From assembly GCA_008508345.1 (NCBI GenBank), contig QNGE01000424.1, positions 120,183 to 184,182 on the forward strand: DNA of 64,000 nucleotides. Direction: 5' to 3'. The notes under the pieces were generated by a model that saw only the letters and a list, made by a program, of their open reading frames with translations, did not search any database and was not told where the DNA came from. How positions within the stretch are numbered: the stretch's first letter is position 1; every line of letters begins with the position of its first letter. Source of the stretch: Paragonimus westermani. Taxonomy: Eukaryota > Platyhelminthes > Trematoda > Plagiorchiida > Troglotrematidae. The translations under genes and the position numbers were made by a program. Below are positions 34,701 to 46,699 of the stretch, piece after piece.

Positions 34701-37700
34701 TAAGTGGCAGCAGGATAACGTCTGTCTCTCAAATCTATTAAATTTATCTCCCTCACAATGCGCTTTACATTCTCACTTTACATGAATAAAAAAGTACATG
34801 TTTCTTAAACAAACTAACCACATTTGCCCTTCTTACAATGCAATGTATACGGTACCACTCAGTGAGCTATACTGAAGCTGGCAATTCTTGGAATGCAAAC
34901 GTCATCAGGGTTGTCACATGCTGTGTCACTGTGGTGTTTATGGCTGCAGACTTTATGTCGTAAATGTTCTACTACTCGTTGTAGTCCCCGCTAGTCTACA
35001 GTTTAACCTTGCCTGTTGCTTACTGTTGTCCTTTCCTATTACAGCACCGACTATTCGACAACATCCCACAGCTGGTTCAGAAACATAATTTCACCTTGTT
35101 GTCACAATGACCTTTCTTCGATGGATGTCATTATAATTTAGCTGTTTACTTTGACATATGCACTCATATCCCGCTTGTTTAATTCATCAAGTATTCAAAA
35201 ACTTAGGAATTTGGATCTTCCACTCGACATGAGTTCTTGCTGTCCATCGAAGCTTTTCTTCTTAACCTCATTGCTACACACACCACATCCGATTTCCTGG
35301 CAGCTTTTAGGCAGTCAACAGTTGGGACTGATTCGATCAACCTGTATGCCCTTAGTCTGTTGTTTCGGCTTTACGTAATGTAGTCAGAAATCGATTCTAC
35401 GTGGCAGTAATTTGAATGGGACCCAGTTTGTTGTCCGTAGTAAATCTTATGATGCATACTCTGAGGTATTGCTGTTGCCAGTTCAATGAATAATCAGTAT
35501 ATTGGAGCATAAACCTGTTTGGTTCTTCAGTTCCTCAAAATGTATACCCTGTCTACGTTTGCCGAGTATCGATAAAGGTCAGAACCTATGCTTATTCCTG
35601 ACAAATCGCGAGGTATAGGTGGTCTTATCAAATTGCCCGGTACGAGTGGATAGTGTACACGCGTCTGCTCTCATAGTAATCAGTCCTTTGTTGACTTGTT
35701 TGAGCTAGTTAAATACTCCCTATTTTGTGTGAAAGCGTGGGACAATCTGGCTGGCTGAAAAAGTTCGGGAACTGAACTGATGTGCCGTTTTAGAAAGCAA
35801 CATTTTCAACTGAATAAAAATCTTTTACAGGTTTATCGTACAAGCGCAACAGATGACCAAAGAGCCGTACACAGCCCTTAGGATGGATTTTTCTCCTTCA
35901 TAGCTAAGGCTATTGTTCATCTCTGTGTCGGCGGTACGCCTTCACCTCGAAGGGTTAACGTAGATGCCGCAATTGAGCCAATCTATTATGTCACATAGAG
36001 ATAATCGGGATCCAGATGCGAAAATCTAATATGCGCTCCCACAGTTTCTTTTACAATCACCAAAGGTGTTCGTGGCCTATAGTCCTTAGAATAGTTGACA
36101 CAGTATCGCAGAAACTCCCAGTTTCCAATTATTTTAAGTTCTAAGCAATCTTGAGTTGAAAACCACCCTTATATTTGTTGTGTTTTATTTGACTTGAAGA
36201 AAACACCTCAAGGACAGGCCTGTTTACTTTGTTCCAAATTCTGATGGGAAATGTTTTTGTTTACCGATGGGTGGTTCCTAAGACTCTTAGGCTTCACAAA
36301 ATTAACACTGACGTGGACAGTCACGAACTCCAGCGGTGGACCTGGAGTAATATCTCGTACTATGCTTGTAACCAGTTGGTTAACACCAGTTTACTGTTTG
36401 GTCCATGTTTTTACTAAAATGTTGCTGTAAGTTCGTAGCATTAAAACCCCCTATAGCTTGTTTGATTCAATTCACACACGATCCAGCATAGACAGTTGAG
36501 ACCTGCAGTGCTGATAGGTTCAACTGAAGGGATGAAAGTGCTCCTCACTAGGCCAGCAGTGCGGTATGGATTGGGGGGTTCACGAGGTTCCCTGGTTTAA
36601 CCTCACATGGCGACGTGCTCATCGGTTATCACGATGATTACTATAGTGACAAAGCTTCTGATCAAAATGGCTCCTGTGGAGTTACGCGTGAGTTACTAAA
36701 ATAAGTTTTTTATGGTGATTAGGAATGCTGTTAAACCGAGATGAAGGGTTCATAAAGCTTGTACACTTTTAAGCACAGAAACAGACTGTACAAGTGTGTG
36801 TTGTGTTACTACGTTCCATGCAACACTCTAAACAATGTATAACGATGAGTTGCCGGCAGGTATTACAGAAACAGATACAGTCAATCCGGCCGAAGTGACA
36901 GCTAGGAAGTTTCTTCTAGTTGTGAATCGGAAATTCGAAGCTTCTGAACAGTGGTTAATTTTATCGTATAGCCTTCAAAACGCTTTTTACTAAGCCATTA
37001 CCAGATACAGCTCGGCCACCTTTTGTTTTTCGGATGAATTCGGTCGTTTCCACCACATTGTGATCTCCCTGCTACATGCATCATCTAGTGGTCATCATGA
37101 AGAGAACGAACATAAATACTGGAACTCTGACGACAGTGGGTTCACTCCTTCAGGTTTTCTTTATATGACATGCATCTTTTGGGATTTAGTTTTTCGTTCG
37201 TTTGTCCCATCCCCGTTCTGAGTGCGTGATAAATTCATTTATACCCAGAATTGACCAATGTTTAGTTAATTAGACCACCATGCAAATAGTTAGTTCGTGG
37301 TTTGCAGCATTCCACAAATCATTTTTATCACGATCAGCCTAACAAGGCGCGTGCACGCCCTGACAATGGTTTTTTCTGAACCAAATTGGCATCATTTGTG
37401 CAACGTATTAACCTCGCCAGCAATCATTTATACAATCAAACAGAATTGGGCATCTTTTGAGTCGGCGACCGTGTAGTGGAATCACGGTTATATATGCTCT
37501 GTAATTACGTAGACTAAGCGTGGTTTGCTGAAAGCAATGCTCGACTACGGTTAAAATGACTGCAAATGAAGATGTGATTTTAGTATATCTCAATTTAGTG
37601 ACTATTTGTTAGCGTGGCTGAAAAAGTGATTTGGTGTATGATGAAAAAACTCAGAATGTTAATTGCCCGAGTGTCCTACAGTTTGCATACCTGATATGCA

Positions 37701-39089
37701 TTAAATGAATTGCCAGAAACGACCCTGCCTTCTCAGCGGACAAATTCCGAGCCTATGCTTAAGGGCTACGAACGCTTGAATCGACAGATACTCCGGATGT
37801 AACATTGACTATGGAACACTCCATAGTTAAGTTAAGTATGACGAGAAATGTTTCCCACAGTTCTGATAACAAAATGAAAATTGTGTCCCAGAGAGTGTCG
37901 TGTAACGAATGGTACATTTCTAAACTGAGCAAACGTGTGGAAAATATACAAAATGTAAAACACGTTAGACATTTGTTAACTTGATCACCGCTACGGTCGT
38001 TCGATGTCTCGACTCGAGAATGTTTGGTTCAGAGTCAACTATTTCAACTATCTTCGGACAGTCAACGCACCCACGATGTTTTGCGTTGCTTGGAGAGATT
38101 TCCGGAGTAAAATGAGTGGAGGTTGTTTCCAAAAGACGTCACCCTTCTGGCAAAACTGTAGGCGTGCGTAGAATGCTGATACAGACGATTAATTCCCTGA
38201 ATCATGCTCTTAAATGAACGACACTGGTGAATAAATATCCAGAGATATGTGCGGACAAAGAGATCTGGACGTGTCTTTGTGGAATATTCATAATGTTCAG
38301 AAAAAATCGTTGTACATAGGTCATCTCAGAATATTTTTGTACCGGTTGAAACGCAGCGCTTCTTGTTAATGGTCCGTGGGAAGCTGGATGTGTGTGACAA
38401 CTTAAAACCTATTGATAAGGCAAATTTCTAGTAACAGTTTGTCTACAATGTCCTCCATAAACGTCTCATCTGTACAGCAGCCTTGCATTTCTTCTTACGT
38501 AGACTTTGTGTCTTCAACTTAGCAGACGCTTCTAAAATGACACGCGGGCAAATGATAGATTGTTTGCGGTGATAAAAGAACGTTAGCACAAAATGATTTG
38601 ATTCATCTTATTTAAGACAGGAATCCGGCTAGCATGATCAACATATCAAATAATCGTATCAAACTGTTGTTACCAACTAGTGAATCAGCCGAGTAATCCG
38701 GATTATTTTCTTATTTGTAAAACCCAGATATATTAAAATACTTTAACTGTGACCATGAAACATAGCTAAGGTAGCCAAAACAAGAGTGAAAACCCATGCC
38801 CTGATATGACTGAAAATATGAGTGAAAGATAATGCCTAGAAAGTGCAGTATTCTATTGACTTCGTATACCACTTTGTGGACAGCATTTCAGATTAGAACA
38901 AGATTGCGCGTGGCGTCGAATAACAAATTCCGCGAGCGCTCGCGAGAAAGAGTACTCTTTCATGTTGACAGTTTACCAATCAGGAAAAGATCAGTGTTGA
39001 GCCAGCATATCTTTTAAACTAAGGGAAACTTGATCCATCGTGATAGAGGCAGAGGGGTTGTGCATTCACATAGCATAAATCGGTCATGT
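31736..39089. other. unassigned DNA
   Basis: No gene was recognised over about 7.3 kb. A 118-codon minus frame at 31881-32237 has no known motif. An interrupted ATAT tract lies at 32525-32548. A strong pyrimidine tract with CAG at 35041-35044 is followed by only 21 codons (HRLFDNIPQLVQKHNFTLLS, then Q) before a stop at 35108. A similar site at 33362 precedes 26 codons. Confidence 0.5.
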
Positions 39090-39170
39090 CCAGTGCGAGT
39101 TCGGCATTTCGGCAGACAGAACGGTTGCCTTACGCATGTGTGTCCGATTTTCAAATCCCGGTCTGCTGAG
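39090..39170 (+). mobile_element. weak tRNA-like / SINE fragment
   Basis: GGTTGCCTTACGCATGTG followed by GATTTTCAAATCCC (39146-39159) and GGTCTGCTGAG resembles the anticodon and T-arm portion of a tRNA with a B box. No good A box or acceptor pairing was found, so this is at most a remnant. Confidence 0.3.
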
Positions 39171-41363
39171 TTCCAACTAAGGTGAAACCTGGTGCCTCTT
39201 ATCAGCTGAGACTGGCTGGAAGGTCAAGCTGAAAGCGAAGGCTACGACCAAATATTCACGATTTCCAAGAGCTTTCCTGCACGATCTTCACACAGGATAC
39301 CCAAAGAACAGTGCGTAGCTAATCATTCACCTACGTCGCACAGACAGTGTCATTGTGTGAAGGTGAGATTGGTTCCCGTCAAATCCAGTAGCAGGACGTA
39401 GTTGCAGTGCAACAAGTTTTATTGATCGACAAGGTTGCTCTTAGTCGAGTGCATGCAATTAATTCAAACGTTTGTGGTAGTTAAGGATTTACTCTCACTT
39501 TTGGCTCAACGTCAATTGCATACTCGACACTAACTATCTCAAGTGGGCAATGCAGGAAATTTGAGTGTTTCGTTTTGTGTACACTGATGTTTGCACGCAA
39601 TGTGAACGTAATATTTCAGGCAAATTTTTCTAGTGTCTAGCAAAAAAGTCAAACTTAAAACAACTATCAGTTGGTCATTTCTATCATTAACAAGCAAACA
39701 ATATGGCACAGAAACGTAAAAAGTTGTTTTCTCACAAGTCCACAATTATACACTCTTTTTGTAAAAAAAAGTTTGAATCACAGTCAAGAGAGATTTACCG
39801 GGAGCAACCAGCTCCAGAACAGATCAACATCGAGCGTGGGAAAAATGAAGGCGTATATATTTGGGAGTGTATTGTTATGCCATAGAACAGCAATTGGGGT
39901 GGTGACAGCACGCGTTGCTTTCAGCGTACATGCCGAGCAGTTCTGTGAAATTCTTAGAAGATCGACCTCTGACTAAAATATTCGGGAATGGGTTCCGGTG
40001 CCAGAAGATCATGACTACAAAGCACTTCTGTATACACGGTAACTCACCAGTACCCTACCGCATTCCCATAGAATGAACCACTGGATTATCAGCTATGTCA
40101 AGTGTGAGAAATGATACAACCTTCCGGATTTTGCAACGAAGTGGTCAGAATGTCTGACCGTATACCACACAATATGTAAATTTAAATCACTTAGTCATTT
40201 ACAAAGATTTGGAATTTCCCTAAGCACAAGGTCCCGCCCTGTACCATCTTTTTTAAAATCAACTGTGTATTATCTATTTCGCTCCGGAAAATTTACTTTC
40301 AGGTGTTTTGCTAAGTATTTTCACCAAATGACAGCCAGTGAAATACACGATTAATAGCCGCGAAATTTCAAGACTCGGAACGAAAAGTTCATATCAATTA
40401 AAATTCACCAGCCTTAGTAAAATCTACGCTGGAAAAACCAAATATGAGCAGATTAAACAGTACCTAGGCCAGGCTGAACAGCGTTCATCCCTTGTTGACA
40501 AACCTGTTAAATCTACGGATCTCGTGCATAAACTTGAATGGTTTGTTAAATGAAGTTTGAATTTGAGACTCATTGATTATTAACCATTTTCTCTAGTTTC
40601 GCCAAGGCAGGGTGTTTGTCAGGAAGAAAAAACCTAATTGCCTAAAAGAAAAGAGATATACTGAAAAGACAGTCTGTTTTGTTTGTGATCAGAGTGATAG
40701 TTTCAGTTGACTCACAAGTCATAATTGATATGCCGCATATTTTTGCCAACCTTCCATTTATCTGAAGAAATGAGAGAAACTTGTTTAACAAAAAGAATGA
40801 TTGATACTAACCGTTCTGCCGTACAGTTAATGCATTACATGAAATAGTTGGGCTGTAAAAACCGCGCGTTACTGCCCGATTCGACCCAATCAATTTTAGA
40901 ATTCAACGCTAACCTGGTTTTGTAGTCCTGTCGCAACGAAATGTCACGAAAACAACGTTGCCATACAGTTCTGGTGCTGTGCACTTTCCCGCCCTTCAGA
41001 TAAACGGTATTATATTTTTTGCATAAGGATATAAAACAATACCTAATTTTATTGTCGTCCCTCCATACAGATAGAACTTGGACTGAACTAAATGTCCCAC
41101 CAAAGTACCTGAATCAATGGTTTAACTCGGTGGTTCCTTCTGTTTGATTGGTTTAACATCCGACCAATCACACCGATAGCTTATATTTTGTCCATAGGTC
41201 ACTCCTAAATTTGCTTGACGTTACTCGTCATGGAGTTTTTGACAGTGCTTCACAACGCGGGGTAAAAAGTTCTGGATACCAACATGTGAACAACCGTCTC
41301 ATTTCTGATAAACAAAAAAACCGTTCTGCGTACTTGTGAATTCGACATTATGGAATATTGAAC
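39171..41363. other. unassigned DNA
   Basis: No recognised gene. Frames at 39671-39976 and 40338-40553 are rich in Lys, Ser and Arg but have no family motif. Confidence 0.5.
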
Positions 41364-41573
41364 ATGAGAGATATTTACGAGAAGAAAGACCATCTGAACA
41401 ACAATACGGTAGAGGATGATGATTCCAGTCTGTACTCTGAGGCCTCGCTTTCTCCAAGCATGGCCTACCGTCAAACATATGCACGTAGACCAACCGAACG
41501 CGAGCAAAGATCGACCACTCTGATCGGCGGTGTCGGGCGGAGGGGAGCTGTGGTTGATGTGGAGGCAATTATG
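41364..41573 (+). CDS. candidate first or internal exon, unknown gene
   Basis: From ATG at 41364 the frame is open for 70 codons to a splice-donor-like GTAAAT at 41574, ending in phase 0. The predicted peptide starts MRDIYEKKDHLNNN, then has an acidic and Ser-rich stretch (EDDDSSLYSEASLSPS). It ends with a basic one and RRGAVVDVEAIM. It is hydrophilic with no membrane segment and could be a cytoplasmic N-terminus. The antisense strand is also open here (89-116 codons), which is a warning that local GC-rich composition may be the cause. The frame continues past the donor to 41642. Family not recognised. Confidence 0.33.
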
Positions 41574-42398
41574 GTAAATTGTTTGTATTCGCAGTCTCAT
41601 CCGGAAAATTTCGATGTGCTGTTGCTATGGCTTTTTAGGTAAATAATTCTAGTTCGGTGATCCTGTCGGTTTGTTGTGTGAACCCACGCATAAAAAATGG
41701 TCACTCAGTGTGCTCATTGAGAAGTCGCTATAATATGCGTAACAGATGGCATTCATGTACGGTAAGATATCTAGAACAGAGAACGTAGTAAGATTTTAAA
41801 CAAGGTGGTTTATCCACACATTCACTGATAGAAATGGTCAACGTATGCTGCCTTTTAATCACAAGTCCCCGTAACGTGATAGTGTCTGGACAGGAATGAA
41901 ATGCTATTCAGCTCACAATTAAGTTTTTTCTGCTCACCGGCGAATCGCAACAATTTTGTACGTTCTGTGGATGCCTCGGATGATGGACTTTTGGCCGGGC
42001 GAAATCCGATTGTTGCATTCAGTCAGTCTTGACGACGTCTGCTGAGATCATAATTGATAGTGAATAGTTTGATTATGCTTTATGAAAAATACTGTGGGAA
42101 TATGGATGGTGAAGAAGCGGGGCTAAACAGGTGTGAGGGTGTACGCAGGATACCTTCATTGAGGAACAAACAAATGGGCTAACAAACACACCAAACTGTA
42201 CAGTGTATCATCAGGTAAATATCATTGCTAAAGAACGCTCCCTTCCAGTGAAAAGTGATCTGAATGTTCCTGATGAGTTGAGTTGATGTACGTTCAGTTT
42301 CCTCTGAAGTGTTGATACGTTTCAGGCTGTACTATGGCATTCGGAACACAAAGTAAAGACCGGAGTAACTTAAAAGAGACCCGGTTGAGAACAATCTG

Positions 42399-42460
42399 GA
42401 CTTCGGTGGATTCGAACCAGTGACATAACCAATCCCGGGTCCAAACGAAAGCCAACTTGA
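42399..42460 (-). mobile_element. B-box-bearing SINE or tRNA fragment
   Basis: On the minus strand GGTTCGAATCC (plus 42408-42418) is a perfect B box within TCACTGGTTCGAATCCACCG, preceded by GGACCCGGGATTGGTTATG. A convincing A box is not visible, so it is a SINE 3' part or a tRNA relic. Confidence 0.4.
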
Positions 42461-43980
42461 CATCTATGGGAACCTTTTTCTGAGAGTGTTCATTGTGTAA
42501 AAATCCTCTGAGGGAGTATATTTAGCAAGCGTATTCTGTTTTAGGCAAACGAATTACTAGTATGAGTAAGCGTTGTATTAGAATTCTGCGTCGACTGCTT
42601 TGGCACCGCGCATCCACAGAACATCACATTTTGATGAGTCTGACATTTATCCCAGAGTTGCTGATTTGTCATGCACTCATTTTATCAATATTGGTCAGGT
42701 GATCACTTCTAATCAGCATCTACCGTTAGCTCCGCGTTTTCCCATGGCGCGATCCACCAGACGATGACATGGCCTTGAGTAACATACATCGAACTCTAGT
42801 TTCTTCGTCCGCCTTACTGTACAGCTAGTTCGAGATACCAATGTAGTCATGATTCTGCAGTCTCCTAACTCGGTCAACAGTTTCAATGTGATGGTTTTGT
42901 TGGTGAAATAAGAGGAACCTCCCATTAGTTTTCATATAATTACTTTGAATTATTCTTCAGGATTATGTTCGACTAGTTCGAGTAACGTTTTGAGGTGATC
43001 ACCTTAAACTAATTACATTTTGTTCAATCTTTTTGAATTTGGCGCTCAAATTTTATTTCCTCTTCCCCATCATTTACTCTGTCGATTTGTGAAAATGAGT
43101 GCAAGCTTACACACGACAAACCGCTCACACGTTATTTCTCTGGATCTGGCAATGGTGTTTTCCAAGTGTTGAGGTTGTAAAACATCTATTGAATTATAGT
43201 GGAAAACACCGCGAAAGGAAACTTGAGCTTATCGTTTCCTATTTTTTTGAGATCTCGAGAGAATTCCACGTTTGACTTTTTACCTCGCACAAATCAAGCT
43301 ATGAATTCGAATTCTTATAAATGCGTTTCTATATCTTCGACTAATTTCGGTCCTGAAGATTCGATTATACATACTCAGTCTTACAGTTGTTCCCTTATTC
43401 TCTAGCTAACCTGACCTTTCCTTACGCTTAGAGTTCTTATTACTGAAATGAACACAGTGGTGAATGAATTGCGCTTGACGACTGAAAGTGATTACGGAAG
43501 TTTGCTGAATTGCTTTCATGCTTAAATATACTTTCTGGTATTGAATGAGCCGAGCTTATTTGTCCACCATTTGGTGAAAGCGTAATTGTGTAAACAAGAA
43601 ACAATTCAGCCTTTGACAAACGAATTGTTGATTGCACACGACTTACGTTGCGTTGTGAATTGATATTTATGCCTAATCCAACGTTACGTACGGTGTATTT
43701 TCACATCTGACACATACTTCTAGTGAGGGAAATTAAGCAATTTGCTGGTCCTATTCGGAACCGTTATAAAACACATAAGCTGGAAAAAGTTGCTGATCTC
43801 ATACCATATGTTTGGTGGGAGCACATTTTTACGGAAGACAGTAGCGTTTGTTAAAGCGAGTAGTGTATTGGGTTGGACAGGATTTTATAGTCTGGTATTA
43901 AGACGTCAATTTACTCGATTGAGAATATTTTTATACAATGGTTACGTTACGTTTTGGAAAAAATACACATTGTTTTGCAG

Positions 43981-44130
43981 GCTAAACCTCGGCTTTCTTT
44001 GACAAGTTCCGAATGGTCGATTTCAAATGATCCAACAACAGTTACTTTGTGCATTTTCGATATGTGGCGGCAAATTAATGACACAAGTTGTTCACTTAGT
44101 GTTTCGAACATTTGCCGCTTAAATTTCTGA
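43981..44130 (+). CDS. candidate terminal exon, unknown gene
   Basis: ACATTGTTTTGCAG ends at 43980 and is followed in phase 0 by 49 open codons to TGA at 44128. It begins AKPRLSLTSSEWSISNDPT and contains CIFDMWRQINDTSC and a final SNICRLNF. There is no ATG at the start, so it would only make sense spliced. Family not recognised. It lies on the same strand as the candidates at 41364-41573 and 46334-46552, which could be parts of one transcript or unrelated. Confidence 0.28.
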   Translation, partial: AKPRLSLTSSEWSISNDPTTVTLCIFDMWRQINDTSCSLSVSNICRLNF

Positions 44131-45458
44131 GGAGTTTACAGAGTTCTCCGAATGGCTAGTTGTAGAGATGCCATAAGTCAAAATTCAATTCGTCAAGGAA
44201 TCAGTAATATATGCAACGGTGAATGTTGGCGTAACACTTTTAACAAACAGGAATATTTGTGTCGCTTTACTAGATACAGACGGCAACACTGAATAATTAT
44301 ACAGTCATTCTGGTGATACCCACAAAATAGTCGGTGGATAACAAGCACGTTATACCACAGGGGATAATTCAATCAACATATATGCTATTGGCGGTCTGCA
44401 TTCTCTCTAGACGACTGTAACATGTGATAAGTCATGGTCAAGGAAAGTCAAAATAGGCGGGTGAAGAACCGCTCTGAGAAGAATTTTAAAGTCACAAGAA
44501 ATGGGATATCCGCAAATCAATTGGTGTTGTTAATTGGTGCAAATAACTTGTGCTGACCCGATGAGTATACCAATGACGTAATGCATATAGAGAACATGAG
44601 ATTTGTTTTGTATGCGAAACTTTATGAAAAACTGTCAGAGCACTTATTAGTTCCCATGGTGACACACCATTCAGTGCTGCCAACTGGTAGGTTTGGGAAG
44701 ACTGATTTGTTTGTGTGGTTAATTTGGTTTCATGATCAACTGGTCCGTGAAATGCGAGTTTTCATGAAACCGCCCACAAAGCGTTCATTACTTGAGTCTC
44801 ATTAAAAGCTGTTTGTTAGTTTGGAGAAATAATTTAAGAATCGTTCTCTCAAACAACAGCTTGAACGAAGCAATGAAATTAACTGAATAAGTGAACAGCA
44901 GTCCTTAATGTTCAGTGTCAAGCAGCCAAACACAAATGAGAAAAAAGGAGATGATCACACAAACTGAGTAAATTGACAGAACTCCGGTTCATTTATATCC
45001 TATATATCCGTTGGTCTGGAATACGTGATGAGTAATTTTACACAAACAACTCAAGACGACGGAAGCTGGTGTAACTCGATAAAATGATACGGAAAGCGAG
45101 ACAGTTTCTTGAACTTTATAGGATCCATGAGGCATGTACATACTAGAGGTAGCCGAGAAGTATCATACACATCTGAATCAGTGTTGATTGGTATTTATTT
45201 GAAAAACACAAGCTGGAAGAATGTTTTAATTTGGGAGGGTCAACAAAAATGATTATGAAATGGAAGGTCACAGTAAGGTAAGCGGGATCGGGAACACAAC
45301 CAATACCCAAAAAGTATACAATATTTATACTACAGATTTCAACAGAGATCAGTCAGCTAGCATCAACAGGAAAGGGTAGAGCATACCTTCCTTCTATCAC
45401 AATGAGCCTGTGTAGTGCTTGGAGTGAGCTTGCCAAGACTGTGTTTGGATTCACTTAC

Positions 45459-45628
45459 CGATAACACAATCACAATATATCCAGTTAAGTTGCTGTAGAC
45501 CAGACTTGTCTGGACTTTGGAAGAGTGTTCTTTGTGAGTCACGTGATTCACTTCCAGTTGTAGCTCTTGCCAGTTGCCTACGAGACTGTTATATTCAGTT
45601 ACAAATGTTTGGTCCAACGTACAAGTCT
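45459..45628 (-). CDS. candidate internal exon, unknown gene
   Basis: On the minus strand an acceptor-like TTTAACAG precedes 45628, and a consensus donor, GTAAGT, follows 45459. The 170 bases between are open. After two bases of a split codon they read TCTLDQTFVTEYNSLVGNW then QELQLEVNHVTHKEHSSKV and a hydrophobic end (GYIVIVLS), finishing in phase 0. The acceptor has a weak pyrimidine tract. The plus strand is also open over part of this region (45506-45730). Family not recognised. Confidence 0.3.
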
Positions 45629-46333
45629 CTGTTAAACATGGAGCCTCTCTTGGCGTATTGGCAGAGCACTAAGAAATGCCCAGGTCCACTCAGACAATAC
45701 TGTAACCCGTTTTATGGCGACAATTTGTAGCTTCCTAATAGGAGGAATGTAATCCACTAGCTGGGAAGAAAAGCTCGGGTGTTTACTTCAAGATTGGGAA
45801 ACGCAAGCAAAATGATTATAGTAATGAAGTATTCCGGGTAAAACCGTTCTGGTGGCCTGGTAAATAGCTAGCAACCTCAGTTGACTTTACTGGAAACTGG
45901 TACACTGTCAGGAGACGGGCTGAAGTCACTCGAGTCAAGTGTACTCAAATCCAACTTGAGCGTAGCTGTACCCCGAGTTCACCTTCCAGTCAGTGCTCTG
46001 TACAGGTAGAAGTACGGTGTCATGCTACTTTATCTCTAGTCATTTGAAATGGCACTTGCTCAGTTGTAACTCAACCGTACAGCACGTCCAAATCACCTTT
46101 AATTTTGTAAATACAGTGAGGCAAATTATATCATTCGGGTTTTGAGATGTTTGCTCATAGGATGTTTACCCACTGCTTATCCATCGATTCAAGCTTATAC
46201 AGAATGACATTTTCATCTGTGTAACCCACTCCTTCAATACTAAATGAGAAGTATCATGAAGCGTTGGGAGATTTTTTTTCAAAAATTGCTATTAATTGTG
46301 GAATTGGTTGTTACCACGACATCTGAAAACCAG

Positions 46334-46552
46334 GTGTCGGATGTATATACCAACTCTGTGGAGCTAGTAGCGAGCAAACTCAGATGCGGGCTGCGAAGAA
46401 CGTTGCGACTTCTCCATTTGGGACCGTCACACCACCTGTGTGATGCCAGTGAGGAATCACCTGACGGTAGAATTAAACTAACAAATCCGAATTCTTCAGC
46501 CTTGCCGTCTGAGTGGAAACAGATCCTAAGAGCGGATTTTATTTGCCATTGA
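46334..46552 (+). CDS. candidate terminal exon with poly(A) signal downstream
   Basis: After AAAACCAG at 46333 the frame is open in phase 0 for 72 codons to TGA. It starts VSDVYTNSVELVASKLRCGL, with a basic leucine-rich middle (RRTLRLLHLG) and a polar end. A canonical AATAAA poly(A) signal lies at 46676-46681, about 125 bases after the stop, a usual distance for a short 3' untranslated region. The pyrimidine tract before the acceptor is moderate. The family is not recognised. The combination of acceptor, frame and poly(A) signal makes this one of the better candidates, but AATAAA is frequent in AT-rich DNA. Confidence 0.33.
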   Translation: MSDVYTNSVELVASKLRCGLRRTLRLLHLGPSHHLCDASEESPDGRIKLTNPNSSALPSEWKQILRADFICH

Positions 46553-46675
46553 GTAGTAGTGGATTTTCTTTAGTATAATTTGTAAAATACTTCTGTATAT
46601 TCGTATGCTTTGAAATTGCCTACAGTTGCAAACCGAATCCATTTTAATATAACTGTCGATTGAAATATAATTGTA

Positions 46676-46681
46676 AATAAA
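46676..46681 (+). promoter_or_regulatory. AATAAA poly(A) signal, candidate
   Basis: Canonical hexamer downstream of the candidate exon ending at 46552. A second AATAAA-like site follows at about 46696. Confidence 0.35.
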
Positions 46682-46699
46682 GCCCACTCGCCCCAAAAT

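Noticed and set aside
36541..36620. B-box-like GGGTTCACGAGGTTCCC
   Set aside because: Too far from the tRNA consensus and no A box or pairing ends at the right distance.
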